From: UBA1413 sp964461455
GTDB taxonomy: Bacteria > Bacteroidota > Bacteroidia > Bacteroidales > Prolixibacteraceae
Assembly: GCA_964461455.1 (NCBI GenBank)
Contig: CAYWUJ010000008.1
Location: 1-64,000 of the forward strand
Direction of reading: 5' to 3'
DNA length: 64,000 nucleotides
The notes under the pieces were generated by a model that was not told where the DNA came from, made no database searches, and worked only from the letters and a program-made list of their open reading frames with translations. Below, piece by piece: positions 17,954-25,838 of this stretch. The translations under genes and the position numbers were made by a program. Every line of letters begins with the position of its first letter. Position 1 is the first letter of the stretch.

Positions 17954-18048
17954 TCGCGAACCGGCTAATCACATGCGCCGGGGAGGTTGCGCCGGTACCT
18001 GTTGCCTGACCCCTGTCCGGGGGGTGTATTTATATCCCCCGGGGATCG

Positions 18049-18336
18049 TCATTTTTTCACCTCCGAGGAGAGCTGATCCAGGGCATTGTCGGCCACTTCA
18101 TACAGTTTGTCGACCACTGATTTCAGGTACTGCCTGTTGAGTGCGGGATTGTCCTTACCATCGGGGTGGTTGACCATGGTGCGGAGTTCCCGGTGACGGA
18201 ACATCACTTCCCGGGCGATGGCATTGATTTTCTCCTTGTTTGCCTCGGGATAGTGCTCCTGTACAAACATGCAATCTTCGAGCACCAGCGAGAGCAAAAG
18301 GTCGATGTCTTTCTTCAGGGAACGGATACTGGCCAT
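18049..18336 (-). CDS. Small all-helical protein of unknown function
   Basis: A 95-residue soluble protein. I start it at MASIRSLKKDIDLLLS (18336) because a TAAGTTTG box lies 20 bp upstream and the longer frame to 18420 begins with unlikely sequence. It is charged and helical throughout (KEKINAIAREVMFRHRELRT, YLKSVVDKLYEVADNALDQL), with no cysteine pair or membrane segment. I do not recognise a family; such short proteins next to envelope genes are common in the phylum. A GC-rich stem (CCGGGGG/CCCCCGG, 18017-18042) lies after its stop, without a T run. Confidence 0.65.
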   Translation of the reverse strand: MASIRSLKKDIDLLLSLVLEDCMFVQEHYPEANKEKINAIAREVMFRHRELRTMVNHPDGKDNPALNRQYLKSVVDKLYEVADNALDQLSSEVKK

Positions 18337-18407
18337 GGCTATAATTTTTAGTTTCCCAAACTTAATCATTTTTTGCAATCTTCCGGGGAGCAGAATCCGA
18401 CGGGGAA

Positions 18408-18467
18408 CAGAATCTTCCAAGTGATGTCAGAATCTTCCAAGTGATATCAGAATCTTCCGGGGAGGCC
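18408..18467. repeat. 20 bp tandem repeat, about three copies, spanning a stop codon
   Basis: CAGAATCTTCCAAGTGATGT begins at 18408 and again, with one change, at 18428; a third partial copy begins at 18448. Read on the minus strand, the third unit holds the last codons and TGA of the Ig-like lipoprotein gene; the other two lie after that stop. Confidence 0.9.
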
Positions 18468-20387
18468 CAGGGGCATTCCCTCTTCATTGCCGGGGACTTC
18501 CTTTTCCATTTCCGAGTCACGGCGTTGCTGTTCCTTTTGCTGTTTCAGGAGGAGCTCCTCTTCTTCCTTGTCGATGAGTTGTTTCCGGAAGGTGGGATCG
18601 GGCTTCAGGTCCCACTGGAACTGGTTCTCCCAGTTGGACCTGACTTTAACGATCTCGGGAAGATAAGCGACCCTTTCGGGTTGCTGCCGGCCTGTGAAAA
18701 CCCCGGGATCCCACCGGCCGTTGCCATTGCGGTCAAAGATGATTCTGACCTTGTATTTTGAGGGAGACAGAAAGTCAAAGGTGACCTGGCCGTTCCCGGT
18801 GACACGAAGCTGGCGGAGGACCTTTTCCTCCTTGCTGTTGTCGAGGAGTTCCGCAATAAGGGGGCCTTCGGCCGAGGTCAGGTTGAGGATGATCTTTCCG
18901 TAGAAGTCCTCTTTCTGGGTGGTGAACTGTTTTCTGACCTTTTGGCTGACCACCCCGTAGATGGTGGTGGCCGCTGCTGAGTCGATTTCCAGGAGGTAGC
19001 TGGTTTCGGCCTCCCAGGGCCATTCAACGCGGGTGGTGCGCCATGCCAGGGTATCTTCGGAAATGACGGGTTTCAGAAGGGTGGTGTCTTTTTCCAGGAT
19101 GCTGTACAGACGTACCGCCGTGGTGTCGAAGCTCTTCACCGGTTCGGGAGCCAGCAGGAGAATGGGGAGGTTCAGGTCAAAGCCTGCGGTTTTTATGTTG
19201 TCGGAATAGGAAAACAGGGGAGTCTGGGGCGTGCCGTCCTCTTTTTTGCGCTTCCGGGTTTCCTGTTTTTCCTTGTCGGTATAAATCAGGGGTATGGTAT
19301 CCTTCTGCAGGTAATTTTGGCGAAGGGAGTCGAGCTGGTTATAGGAGATTTCGAGGGTCAGGGTGTCCATGCGGGCCACCAGGGTGTCGGTGATCCACAC
19401 CGTCAGCGAGTCCCACTCCTGGTTGTGTTCGATGATGTGCCAATTTTCCGCATCGTGGCTGAGCAAACGGAGTCCCAGGGTATCCCTGACCGGTTCCCCG
19501 AAAACGAAGGTACACTTGTAGCGGGTGTCACGCACCGATTTGTCGAGAAACTGCTCGTAGAAATCCTCGGTAAAGGTTCTCAGGGTGATGGGGTCGGGTT
19601 TGAATGTGGTATGGCCGGAAATGAGCAGCGAGTCGGCGCCCACGGCCAGGGTGTCGGGGGCGGCCACATATTCTGCCGTGGGGATCACCAGGGAGTCGGC
19701 AAAGGCAAACTCCTCGGCTCCCGGGTCATAGCGCAGATTGTTGTTGGCATCATTGACGGCATAAAGACGGTAGCTCCCGGCCTTGATGTTGTCGAACAGA
19801 AAAAGACCCCGGGCATCGGTGCGGGCGATATAGTCGGGAGTGGTGCGGGTGATGGCGCTATCTTCCTGACTGGCATGGAGCATGACGATCACCTTTTCCA
19901 TGGGGTCGAGGTGGGCGGCATCCTTGACCATCCCCGCCACCCTGAGGGTGTCGATCTCATCACCGGTACTGAACAACATCCGCAACCCCGGATAGGGATT
20001 TCTCTCATTGTTGTCGGCCACGGAATTCTTGAAATCGAGGGAATAGGTCACCCCGGGTTTCAGCTCTTCGTTAAAGGAGACAATCAGTGATTTTGCCTTG
20101 GTCCTCACGGTAGGACGTTTCGTCAGGGGAGGCGAGACCACCAGCTCTTCCGACACTTCGTCGGGGATAATATATTCGTTAAAGGTCAGCCGCACCTCTT
20201 TTCCCGAGAAGCCGGTGCTTCTGAGGGCAGGGAAGGTCTCCACCAGCACCGGGGGAATGGAATCACGGGGACCGCCGGTGGGCATGCCCTGGTTGGCGCA
20301 CCTGCCGAAGAATAATAATCCTGACAGGACAATGGCCGCCACGATGGGACAGTGCCGCCCTGCTCTTTTCAGCAATCGGTTGTTCAT
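18447..20387 (-). CDS. Ig-like domain lipoprotein (Big_5-type) of Bacteroidota
   Basis: A 646-residue surface or periplasmic lipoprotein. The start at 20387 (MNNRLLKRAG) gives a signal peptide ending in LLFFGRC, with the lipid cysteine followed by ANQGMPTGGPRD and DSIPPVLVETFPA. An N-terminal Ig-like domain of the Big_5 type follows (VRLTFNEYIIPDEV, LIVSFNEELKPGVTYSLDF). The long middle is beta-rich with a carboxypeptidase-regulatory-like segment (FLFDNIKAGSYRLYAVNDAN). The C-terminus is a Lys/Glu/Gln-rich helix ending GLPGRF. Function unknown; related proteins are widespread in the phylum. The last codons lie in a 20 bp tandem repeat. Confidence 0.82.
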   Translation of the reverse strand: MNNRLLKRAGRHCPIVAAIVLSGLLFFGRCANQGMPTGGPRDSIPPVLVETFPALRSTGFSGKEVRLTFNEYIIPDEVSEELVVSPPLTKRPTVRTKAKSLIVSFNEELKPGVTYSLDFKNSVADNNERNPYPGLRMLFSTGDEIDTLRVAGMVKDAAHLDPMEKVIVMLHASQEDSAITRTTPDYIARTDARGLFLFDNIKAGSYRLYAVNDANNNLRYDPGAEEFAFADSLVIPTAEYVAAPDTLAVGADSLLISGHTTFKPDPITLRTFTEDFYEQFLDKSVRDTRYKCTFVFGEPVRDTLGLRLLSHDAENWHIIEHNQEWDSLTVWITDTLVARMDTLTLEISYNQLDSLRQNYLQKDTIPLIYTDKEKQETRKRKKEDGTPQTPLFSYSDNIKTAGFDLNLPILLLAPEPVKSFDTTAVRLYSILEKDTTLLKPVISEDTLAWRTTRVEWPWEAETSYLLEIDSAAATTIYGVVSQKVRKQFTTQKEDFYGKIILNLTSAEGPLIAELLDNSKEEKVLRQLRVTGNGQVTFDFLSPSKYKVRIIFDRNGNGRWDPGVFTGRQQPERVAYLPEIVKVRSNWENQFQWDLKPDPTFRKQLIDKEEEELLLKQQKEQQRRDSEMEKEVPGNEEGMPLGLPGRF

Positions 20388-20425
20388 GATCTTCTTACGG
20401 TCAGATGGTGGTATAATTCGTGCTA

Positions 20426-20433
20426 CAAACATA
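20426..20433 (-). promoter_or_regulatory. -7 box for the Ig-like lipoprotein gene
   Basis: The minus strand reads TATGTTTG, matching TAnnTTTG, 38 bp before the ATG at 20387. This supports the shorter start, because a longer frame to 20432 would begin inside the box. Confidence 0.5.
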
Positions 20434-20498
20434 CAAATTCCCTGAAAAACCTTTTTTATTCCCGATTAGCTTTTATACTTTCAACCAAATTTTCAAAG

Positions 20499-22685
20499 AT
20501 GTCGAAGAAAGATAAGCAGAAGAAAAGCAGGAAGATGGTGGCTTTCAACAAAAAGAACCTCAAATCGGCCATCCTGTCGTTGATGTACGACGATCCTGTG
20601 AAGCCGCTCAATTACCGTCAGATAGGATCTGTATTGGGCATCAAGGATGAGGAAGCGCGGAAGCTGGTGGTCGTTGTTTTGGGAGAATTGCATGAAAGCG
20701 GATACCTGGAGCAGCTGGCCCGTGGAAAATACCGGTTGCGGACACGCGGGGGCACCATCACCGGGCAGGTCGACATGCAACCCACCGGATATGCTTATGT
20801 ACACAGTGACGAGGCCGAAACGCCGGTGTATGTGTCGGCGCGTAACCTGATGCATGCCATGGCCGGCGATAAGGTGAGGGTTCATCTTTTTGCCCGCCGG
20901 AAAGGACATGACCAGGAAGGGGAAGTGGTGGAGATTCTGGAACGTTCACGAAAGACTTGGGTGGGCACCCTGGAGATCTCCCGCAATTATGCTTTCCTGA
21001 TCCCCACCGGGAAAGCCAGTTTCGATATTTTCATTCCTGCCGAGAACCTCGGCGGGGCGAAGAACGGGCAGAAGGCGGTGGCCGAGATTACCGAATGGCC
21101 TGCCAATGCCAAGAATCCCGTGGGTATCATCACCGAGGTGCTGGGCGATGCCGGGGTTCACGAAACCGAAATGCACGCCATCCTCGCCGAATATGAGCTT
21201 CCCCGGCGTTTCCCCGAAAAAGTGGAGAAAGCCGCGGAGAAGATCCCTGAGGAGATACCCGAGGCAGAATATGGCCGCAGGCGCGACTTCCGCGAAGTGA
21301 CCACCTTTACCATCGACCCTGCCGACGCCAAGGATTTTGACGACGCCCTCTCGCTGCGTCCTCTGGACAACGGGAATTACGAAGTGGGCATCCATATCGC
21401 CGATGTCACCCATTATGTGAAGCCCGGCACCCTGCTTGAAGAGGAGGCCTATGAAAGAGGAACTTCCGTCTACCTGGTCGACAGGGTGGTTCCCATGCTC
21501 CCTGAGAAACTCTCGAATGGGGTATGCTCCCTCAGGCCCCGGGAAGACAAACTCTGCTTCTCGGCAGTTTTTGAGATCACCCCGGAAGCCACGGTGCTCC
21601 ACGAATGGTTTGGGAAAACGGTCATCAATTCGGACCGCAGGTTCAGCTATGAGGAGGCCCAGGAAATCATAGAAACCGGAAAGGGTGACCTGGCCGGGGA
21701 GATCTTGATGTTCAACACTTTGGCTGAGAAATTGCGGGAACAAAGGTTCCGCGGAGGAGCCATTGCCTTCGACCGCGTCGAGGTCAAATTCAATATCGAC
21801 GAAAACGGGAAGCCCCTTTCGGTCTATTTCAAGGAGTCGAAGGAAGCCAATAAGCTGGTTGAGGAGTTTATGTTGCTGGCCAACAGAAAAGTGGCCGAAC
21901 TGTTTGGTAAGGGGGGCGACAAAAAAAGTCCCCGGGTTTTCGTTTATCGTATCCATGACCGCCCCGATGCCGAAAAACTGGAGAATTTCAATAATTTCAT
22001 TCATAAGTTCGGGTATGGTATTCAGACGGTGACGCCACGTGGGGTGGCCGAGTCGATGAACCAGCTGCTCGGGAATGTCAGGGGCAAGAAAGAGCAGAAC
22101 GTGGTGGAGATGCTGGCCATCAGGGCCATGGCCAAGGCTGAATATTCGGTACGCAACATCGGCCATTACGGGCTGGCTTTTGACTATTACACCCATTTCA
22201 CTTCTCCCATCAGGAGGTACCCCGACATGATGGTCCACCGTCTTCTCGAAAAATTACTGGAAGGAGGCCGCTCTTCCCATACCGGAGACTATGCCGAGAT
22301 GTGCCGCCACTCCTCGGAAATGGAATCCCGGGCCGCCAATGCCGAAAGAGCCTCGGTGAAGTACAAACAGGTGGAGTTCATGCAGGACCACATCGGCGAA
22401 ATCTTTGCCGGCGTCATTTCCGGGGTCACCGACTGGGGACTCTATGTGGAACTCGAAAACAAAATCGAGGGTATGATCCCCGTCAGTCAGCTCGATGATG
22501 ATTTCTATATTTTTGATGAGAAAAACTACCTGATCAGAGGGCGCCATACCGGCAGAACATTCCAGCTGGGTGACCCTGTGAAGGTGAAGATTTGGCGCAC
22601 CAACCTGGAGAAGAAACAACTCGACTTCCTGCTGGACACCGAAGGTGACAATGGTAACAACTCCCGCACAAAAAGTAAAAACTGA
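20499..22685 (+). CDS. rnr: Ribonuclease R
   Basis: A 728-residue 3'-5' exoribonuclease of the RNase II/R family that degrades structured RNA. A basic N-terminus (MSKKDKQKKSRKM) and a winged helix (about 20-85, YRQIGSVLGIKDEEARKLV) come first, then cold-shock domains. The RNB catalytic core has metal-binding aspartates at about 272-283 (IDPADAKDFDDAL). HYGLAFDYYTHFTSPIRRYP is the classic RNB end. A C-terminal S1 domain (GVISGVTDWGLYVELENK) and a basic tail complete the usual order. The frame is open to 20352, but the ATG at 20499 begins the lysine-rich leader typical of the enzyme. Confidence 0.96.
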   Translation: MSKKDKQKKSRKMVAFNKKNLKSAILSLMYDDPVKPLNYRQIGSVLGIKDEEARKLVVVVLGELHESGYLEQLARGKYRLRTRGGTITGQVDMQPTGYAYVHSDEAETPVYVSARNLMHAMAGDKVRVHLFARRKGHDQEGEVVEILERSRKTWVGTLEISRNYAFLIPTGKASFDIFIPAENLGGAKNGQKAVAEITEWPANAKNPVGIITEVLGDAGVHETEMHAILAEYELPRRFPEKVEKAAEKIPEEIPEAEYGRRRDFREVTTFTIDPADAKDFDDALSLRPLDNGNYEVGIHIADVTHYVKPGTLLEEEAYERGTSVYLVDRVVPMLPEKLSNGVCSLRPREDKLCFSAVFEITPEATVLHEWFGKTVINSDRRFSYEEAQEIIETGKGDLAGEILMFNTLAEKLREQRFRGGAIAFDRVEVKFNIDENGKPLSVYFKESKEANKLVEEFMLLANRKVAELFGKGGDKKSPRVFVYRIHDRPDAEKLENFNNFIHKFGYGIQTVTPRGVAESMNQLLGNVRGKKEQNVVEMLAIRAMAKAEYSVRNIGHYGLAFDYYTHFTSPIRRYPDMMVHRLLEKLLEGGRSSHTGDYAEMCRHSSEMESRAANAERASVKYKQVEFMQDHIGEIFAGVISGVTDWGLYVELENKIEGMIPVSQLDDDFYIFDEKNYLIRGRHTGRTFQLGDPVKVKIWRTNLEKKQLDFLLDTEGDNGNNSRTKSKN

Positions 22686-22696
22686 GATTTTTGATC

Positions 22697-22704
22697 TATC
22701 TTTG
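22697..22704 (+). promoter_or_regulatory. -7 box for the TetR gene
   Basis: TATCTTTG matches TAnnTTTG 32 bp before the ATG at 22737. A purine-rich AAGGGAGAGG lies just before the start and may act as a ribosome site. Confidence 0.45.
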
Positions 22705-22736
22705 TTTTAACATTATCAAACTTAAGGGAGAGGTTC

Positions 22737-23339
22737 ATGGACAACGGAACAGATAACGGTTCAAAAAAGGATGTGAACCGCGAGAGCATCCTGAAGATCG
22801 CCCAGGAGATTTTCAGTAAATACGGATACCGCAAGACCACGCTCGACGACATTGCCAATGCCGTGCGAAAGGGTAAGAGTTCGCTCTATTATTACTTCAA
22901 GAGCAAGGAAGACCTGTTTCAGGCCGTGATCATGAAAGAGGTGGAATTGCTGCGCAAGGAACTCGACAAGGTGGTCAACCGCAATACCGATCCCGTCGAC
23001 AAGCTGAGGGATTACCTGCTGACCAAGATCAACACTTTCAGGAATCTGGCCAATTTCTACAATGCCCTGGAAAACGACGTGACGGCTATCGGTTTCATTG
23101 AAGAGGTGAAAAACCGGTATGAGCAGGATGAGATCAGGATGATCAAGAGGATCCTGATTGAAGGGGTCCGCAAGAACGAGTTCGAGATTTACGACTTTAA
23201 CCTGGCGGCCATCGGGATCACCATGGCCATTAAAGGACTCGAGATGCCCCTTTCTGCCGGAACCTACGGCACGATGAACCTGGAAAGGAGCGTAGATGTC
23301 ATCCTCAGGATCATCTGTTATGGCATCATGAAGCGGTAA
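22737..23339 (+). CDS. TetR/AcrR family transcriptional regulator
   Basis: A 200-residue DNA-binding repressor-type protein. The N-terminal helix-turn-helix domain (about 14-62) reads ILKIAQEIFSKYGYRKTTLD, then DIANAVRKGKSSLYYYFKSK and EDLFQAVI, a textbook TetR signature. The C-terminal helical domain should bind an effector, but nothing in the sequence tells which. It follows rnr by 51 bp and is convergent with the KamA operon, whose last gene ends 14 bp away; no operator is evident. It may be autoregulated or act elsewhere. Confidence 0.93.
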   Translation: MDNGTDNGSKKDVNRESILKIAQEIFSKYGYRKTTLDDIANAVRKGKSSLYYYFKSKEDLFQAVIMKEVELLRKELDKVVNRNTDPVDKLRDYLLTKINTFRNLANFYNALENDVTAIGFIEEVKNRYEQDEIRMIKRILIEGVRKNEFEIYDFNLAAIGITMAIKGLEMPLSAGTYGTMNLERSVDVILRIICYGIMKR

Positions 23340-23353
23340 CGGGCCGATGCCTT

Positions 23354-23833
23354 TTAGTCCAGGGACTTTCTGAAGATCAGTTTAGGATCGCCGGGGCCGT
23401 AATATTCGGGGAGCGAGGCTTCCAGGGTATATCCCCGGCGGTGGTAAAACTCTACGGTGGGCTGGTAGAGGGGTCTTCCTGAGGTCTCAATCCAGAGGAT
23501 CCTCCCCCCTTTTTCCCTGACCGTTTCTTCGGTGCGGGTGAGCAGCAGGGTGCCCAGGCCGCTGTTTTTGCGCTGCTCTGTAATGGCGAGCCAGTAAAGA
23601 TCCCAGGAGTGCAGGGTAACCGGGTTCGCCCCGAAGTTGGCAAATCCCGCCAGCTGTCCCTCCTCTTCCACGATCAGCCAGTGATAGCCCGAATCCTCCT
23701 CTCCTTTCCCGAGGGTCTCTTCGAAGATCTCCATGACCACTTCTGTTTCAAAGGGGTAAAAAAATCCCGACTCATCAAGTAAACGTCTGATGGCCTCTTT
23801 ATCCTTTTTTTTGATGGTTGCTCTTAATTCCAT
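23354..23833 (-). CDS. GNAT family N-acetyltransferase, last gene of the KamA operon
   Basis: A 159-residue acyl-CoA-dependent acetyltransferase. The fold is seen in ATIKKKDKEAIRRLL at the start, the central WLIVEEEGQLAGFANFG strand pair, then YWLAITEQRKNSGLGTLLL with the R/Q-x-x-G-x-G/A-like CoA loop (RKNSGLG), and FYHRRGYTLEASLPEYYGPG at the end. It begins 3 bp after the stop of the upstream ATP-grasp gene, so translation is likely coupled. It is shorter than AblB-type beta-lysine acetyltransferases, so identity with AblB is not supported. The substrate may be an amine of the operon's product. Confidence 0.88.
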   Translation of the reverse strand: MELRATIKKKDKEAIRRLLDESGFFYPFETEVVMEIFEETLGKGEEDSGYHWLIVEEEGQLAGFANFGANPVTLHSWDLYWLAITEQRKNSGLGTLLLTRTEETVREKGGRILWIETSGRPLYQPTVEFYHRRGYTLEASLPEYYGPGDPKLIFRKSLD

Positions 23834-23836
23834 GGC

Positions 23837-24832
23837 TTAAGGGTTGTTCATGTGGTCCACTATTCTTTGGATGACGCCTGAGAAGGAATATCCTGCCTGT
23901 TGGGTGGCTGCCGTGAATCCGCTTCCGGGGGAAATGCAGGGGTTGGCATTGGCTTCAATGACGACCACCGTTCCCTGGTGGTCGACGCGCATGTCGACCC
24001 GTGCGTACCCCCTGAGGCCCAGGGTTTCCCATGAGGCCAGGGCGGCTTCCCTGATGGCCGTGGCAAGCCGGGGATCTCCCGACAGGTCGGGGAAATCACG
24101 AAGCGTGTTTTCATATTCAAAACTCCCGGGGGTCCACTTGGCATGGTAATCGACGATCCGGGGTCTCTCCTTTTCAAAATCACGGAAGATAATTTCAGCA
24201 ATGGGAAGGATTTCGGGGTTTCCCTCCCTGTCGAGGAGGCTGATGTTGAATTCACGGCCGTCAATGAATTCCTCGATCTGCCAGGCGTGGTCAGGAAGAA
24301 CTCCCGTTTTTCCGGAAAGGGCCTTAAAAATCGCAGGGAGCTGTCCATCGAAGGTGAATACCGAGGCGGCGGTAATTCCCGCGGAGCCCTCCTCCCACAC
24401 GGGTTTGAGGATGTACTTCCGGCCGGGAACCATATCCTTCCACGCTGACGGTCTCAGCGTTCCGGGTACATTAACCCCCCGTTGACGCAGCAACCTGTTG
24501 GTGAGCCGCTTACTGGTGGTCAGGAACAGGGCCTCCAGAGGATTCCCGGTATAGGCGATGCCATGCATATTGAGCAGCGCCGGAATGAAATAGTTGAGTT
24601 CCCCTTTGTTTACGATGGCCTCGGTGAGATTGAAGACATGAGAAATCCCTTGTTGTTTCAGGCGGGCTGTCTCTTCCATGAAATCAGCGCCAATAGTGGC
24701 TTTGCTGACTGAGACCCCCAGCTCCCCGAGGGCTTTCTCCACGGCTTCCACCTGGTCGAGGACGTCCCAGTCGTCGGCTCCCGAACCGGGAACCGGCGCA
24801 TTATAGAGGATGGTGATTGCGTTGATGGTCAT
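23837..24832 (-). CDS. D-Ala-D-Ala ligase-like ATP-grasp enzyme (second ligase of the KamA operon)
   Basis: A 331-residue ATP-grasp ligase that would join a carboxylate to an amine through an acyl phosphate. The fold is seen in YILKPVWEEGSAGI (ATP lysine and glycine loop), WQIEEFIDGREFNISL (grasp hinge), RVDMRVD and VVVIEANANPCISPGSG (Mg-binding E-x-N). The N-terminal domain has VFNLTEAIVNKGEL where Ddl enzymes carry a LHGxxGEDG loop, so true D-alanyl-D-alanine ligase activity is unlikely. It sits 23 bp after the first ATP-grasp gene. Substrates are unknown; see the operon finding. Confidence 0.85.
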   Translation of the reverse strand: MTINAITILYNAPVPGSGADDWDVLDQVEAVEKALGELGVSVSKATIGADFMEETARLKQQGISHVFNLTEAIVNKGELNYFIPALLNMHGIAYTGNPLEALFLTTSKRLTNRLLRQRGVNVPGTLRPSAWKDMVPGRKYILKPVWEEGSAGITAASVFTFDGQLPAIFKALSGKTGVLPDHAWQIEEFIDGREFNISLLDREGNPEILPIAEIIFRDFEKERPRIVDYHAKWTPGSFEYENTLRDFPDLSGDPRLATAIREAALASWETLGLRGYARVDMRVDHQGTVVVIEANANPCISPGSGFTAATQQAGYSFSGVIQRIVDHMNNP

Positions 24833-24855
24833 AATTGGCTGATGATTTGAGGATT

Positions 24856-25833
24856 TTAGCCGGTGATTCCCAGTCGGGTGAGGGCTGCGGTCATGATCAA
24901 CCCTATCAGTTGAGTATAGGAGATCCCTGCCATGCGGGCCAGGATGGGGAGGTCGGAGTGGATGGGGTGGAGGCCTGCCAGGGGATTGGCCTCTATGAAG
25001 CAGAGGCGTCCGTGCCTGTCATACCGGAGGTCTATGCGTCCTCCATCGGCACCTCCCAGGGCCTTCCAGGCGCCCAGGGCCACCCGGGTGCACTCCTTCA
25101 GTTCCTCTTCTCCGGCTTGCCGGTAACGCGCCAGCATCTCGTAATTCTCTTTCACATCCATGGAGTAAATGGCTCCCCGGGTGGTGAAAATTTCCATGGC
25201 CCCGATGACCCGTGCCGTCGGCCCGCTGCCCACGATCCCTGCCGTGAACTCGCGCCCGGGCAGAAATTCCTCGACCAGGGCCGGCTGACGGTGATGTTCC
25301 AGAATCATCGCCACAGCCTCCTTCAACTGCCCCGGAGTCTCCACCAGCGATTTTTCGGAAATTCCTTTTCCCGTGCCTTCGGCCAGGGGTTTGACAAAGA
25401 GGGGGAAGGGAAGGGTGATCTTCTCCGTTTCTTCCTTTTCCCTGATGACTACCCCGGGAGCCACGGGAACTCCCTGTTCTGCGACCACCTGTTTGGCCAG
25501 GTACTTGTTCAGGGAAACCCCGAGCACCTCCCCGTTGCTGAAGACATAGGGGATTTTATATTGGTCAAGGAGCGCCGGCACTGCCGATTCGCGTGAAGGG
25601 CCATAGGCTCCTTCGGTAATGTTAAAGACCAGGTCCCATCTTTCTCCTGCCGCCAGGGCGTTCACCAGCTGATAGATGTTTCCGGTTCTCAGGGGCAGAA
25701 AGCCCAGGTCCCTGAGGGCCTCTTCGAGGGCTTCCACGGTCTCCTCCCTGTCGAATTCCGCGGCTTCTTCGGCGGTAAAACCTTTGTCGAGGTACCACGA
25801 CTTCAGGTCGTAACACATTCCTACTGTTATCAT
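24856..25833 (-). CDS. D-Ala-D-Ala ligase-like ATP-grasp enzyme (first ligase of the KamA operon)
   Basis: A 325-residue relative of the second ligase and of Ddl. Visible motifs are LVFNITEGAYGPSRESAVPA in the N-terminal domain, FPLFVKPLAEGTGKGI (ATP lysine and loop), ALVEEFLPGREFTAGIVG, RIDLRYDRHG and LCFIEANPLAGLHP (E-x-N Mg site, with SDLPIL after). TEGAYGPSRES replaces the Ddl LHGxxGEDG loop. The start MITVGMCYDLKSWYLDKGF lies 5 bp after the KamA stop. Two diverged ligases in one operon suggest two successive couplings, or a heterodimer. Confidence 0.85.
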   Translation of the reverse strand: MITVGMCYDLKSWYLDKGFTAEEAAEFDREETVEALEEALRDLGFLPLRTGNIYQLVNALAAGERWDLVFNITEGAYGPSRESAVPALLDQYKIPYVFSNGEVLGVSLNKYLAKQVVAEQGVPVAPGVVIREKEETEKITLPFPLFVKPLAEGTGKGISEKSLVETPGQLKEAVAMILEHHRQPALVEEFLPGREFTAGIVGSGPTARVIGAMEIFTTRGAIYSMDVKENYEMLARYRQAGEEELKECTRVALGAWKALGGADGGRIDLRYDRHGRLCFIEANPLAGLHPIHSDLPILARMAGISYTQLIGLIMTAALTRLGITG

Positions 25834-25838
25834 AAGGC

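Noticed and set aside
18017..18042. GC-rich hairpin CCGGGGG/CCCCCGG as a terminator
   Set aside because: No T run follows on the minus strand, so a stem-loop only is supported.
20946..22238. Minus-strand frame of 430 codons
   Set aside because: Lies wholly inside rnr on the opposite strand; the RNase R motifs are unambiguous.
23354..23833. GNAT gene as AblB beta-lysine acetyltransferase
   Set aside because: At 159 residues it is much shorter than AblB proteins; only the general GNAT fold is supported.
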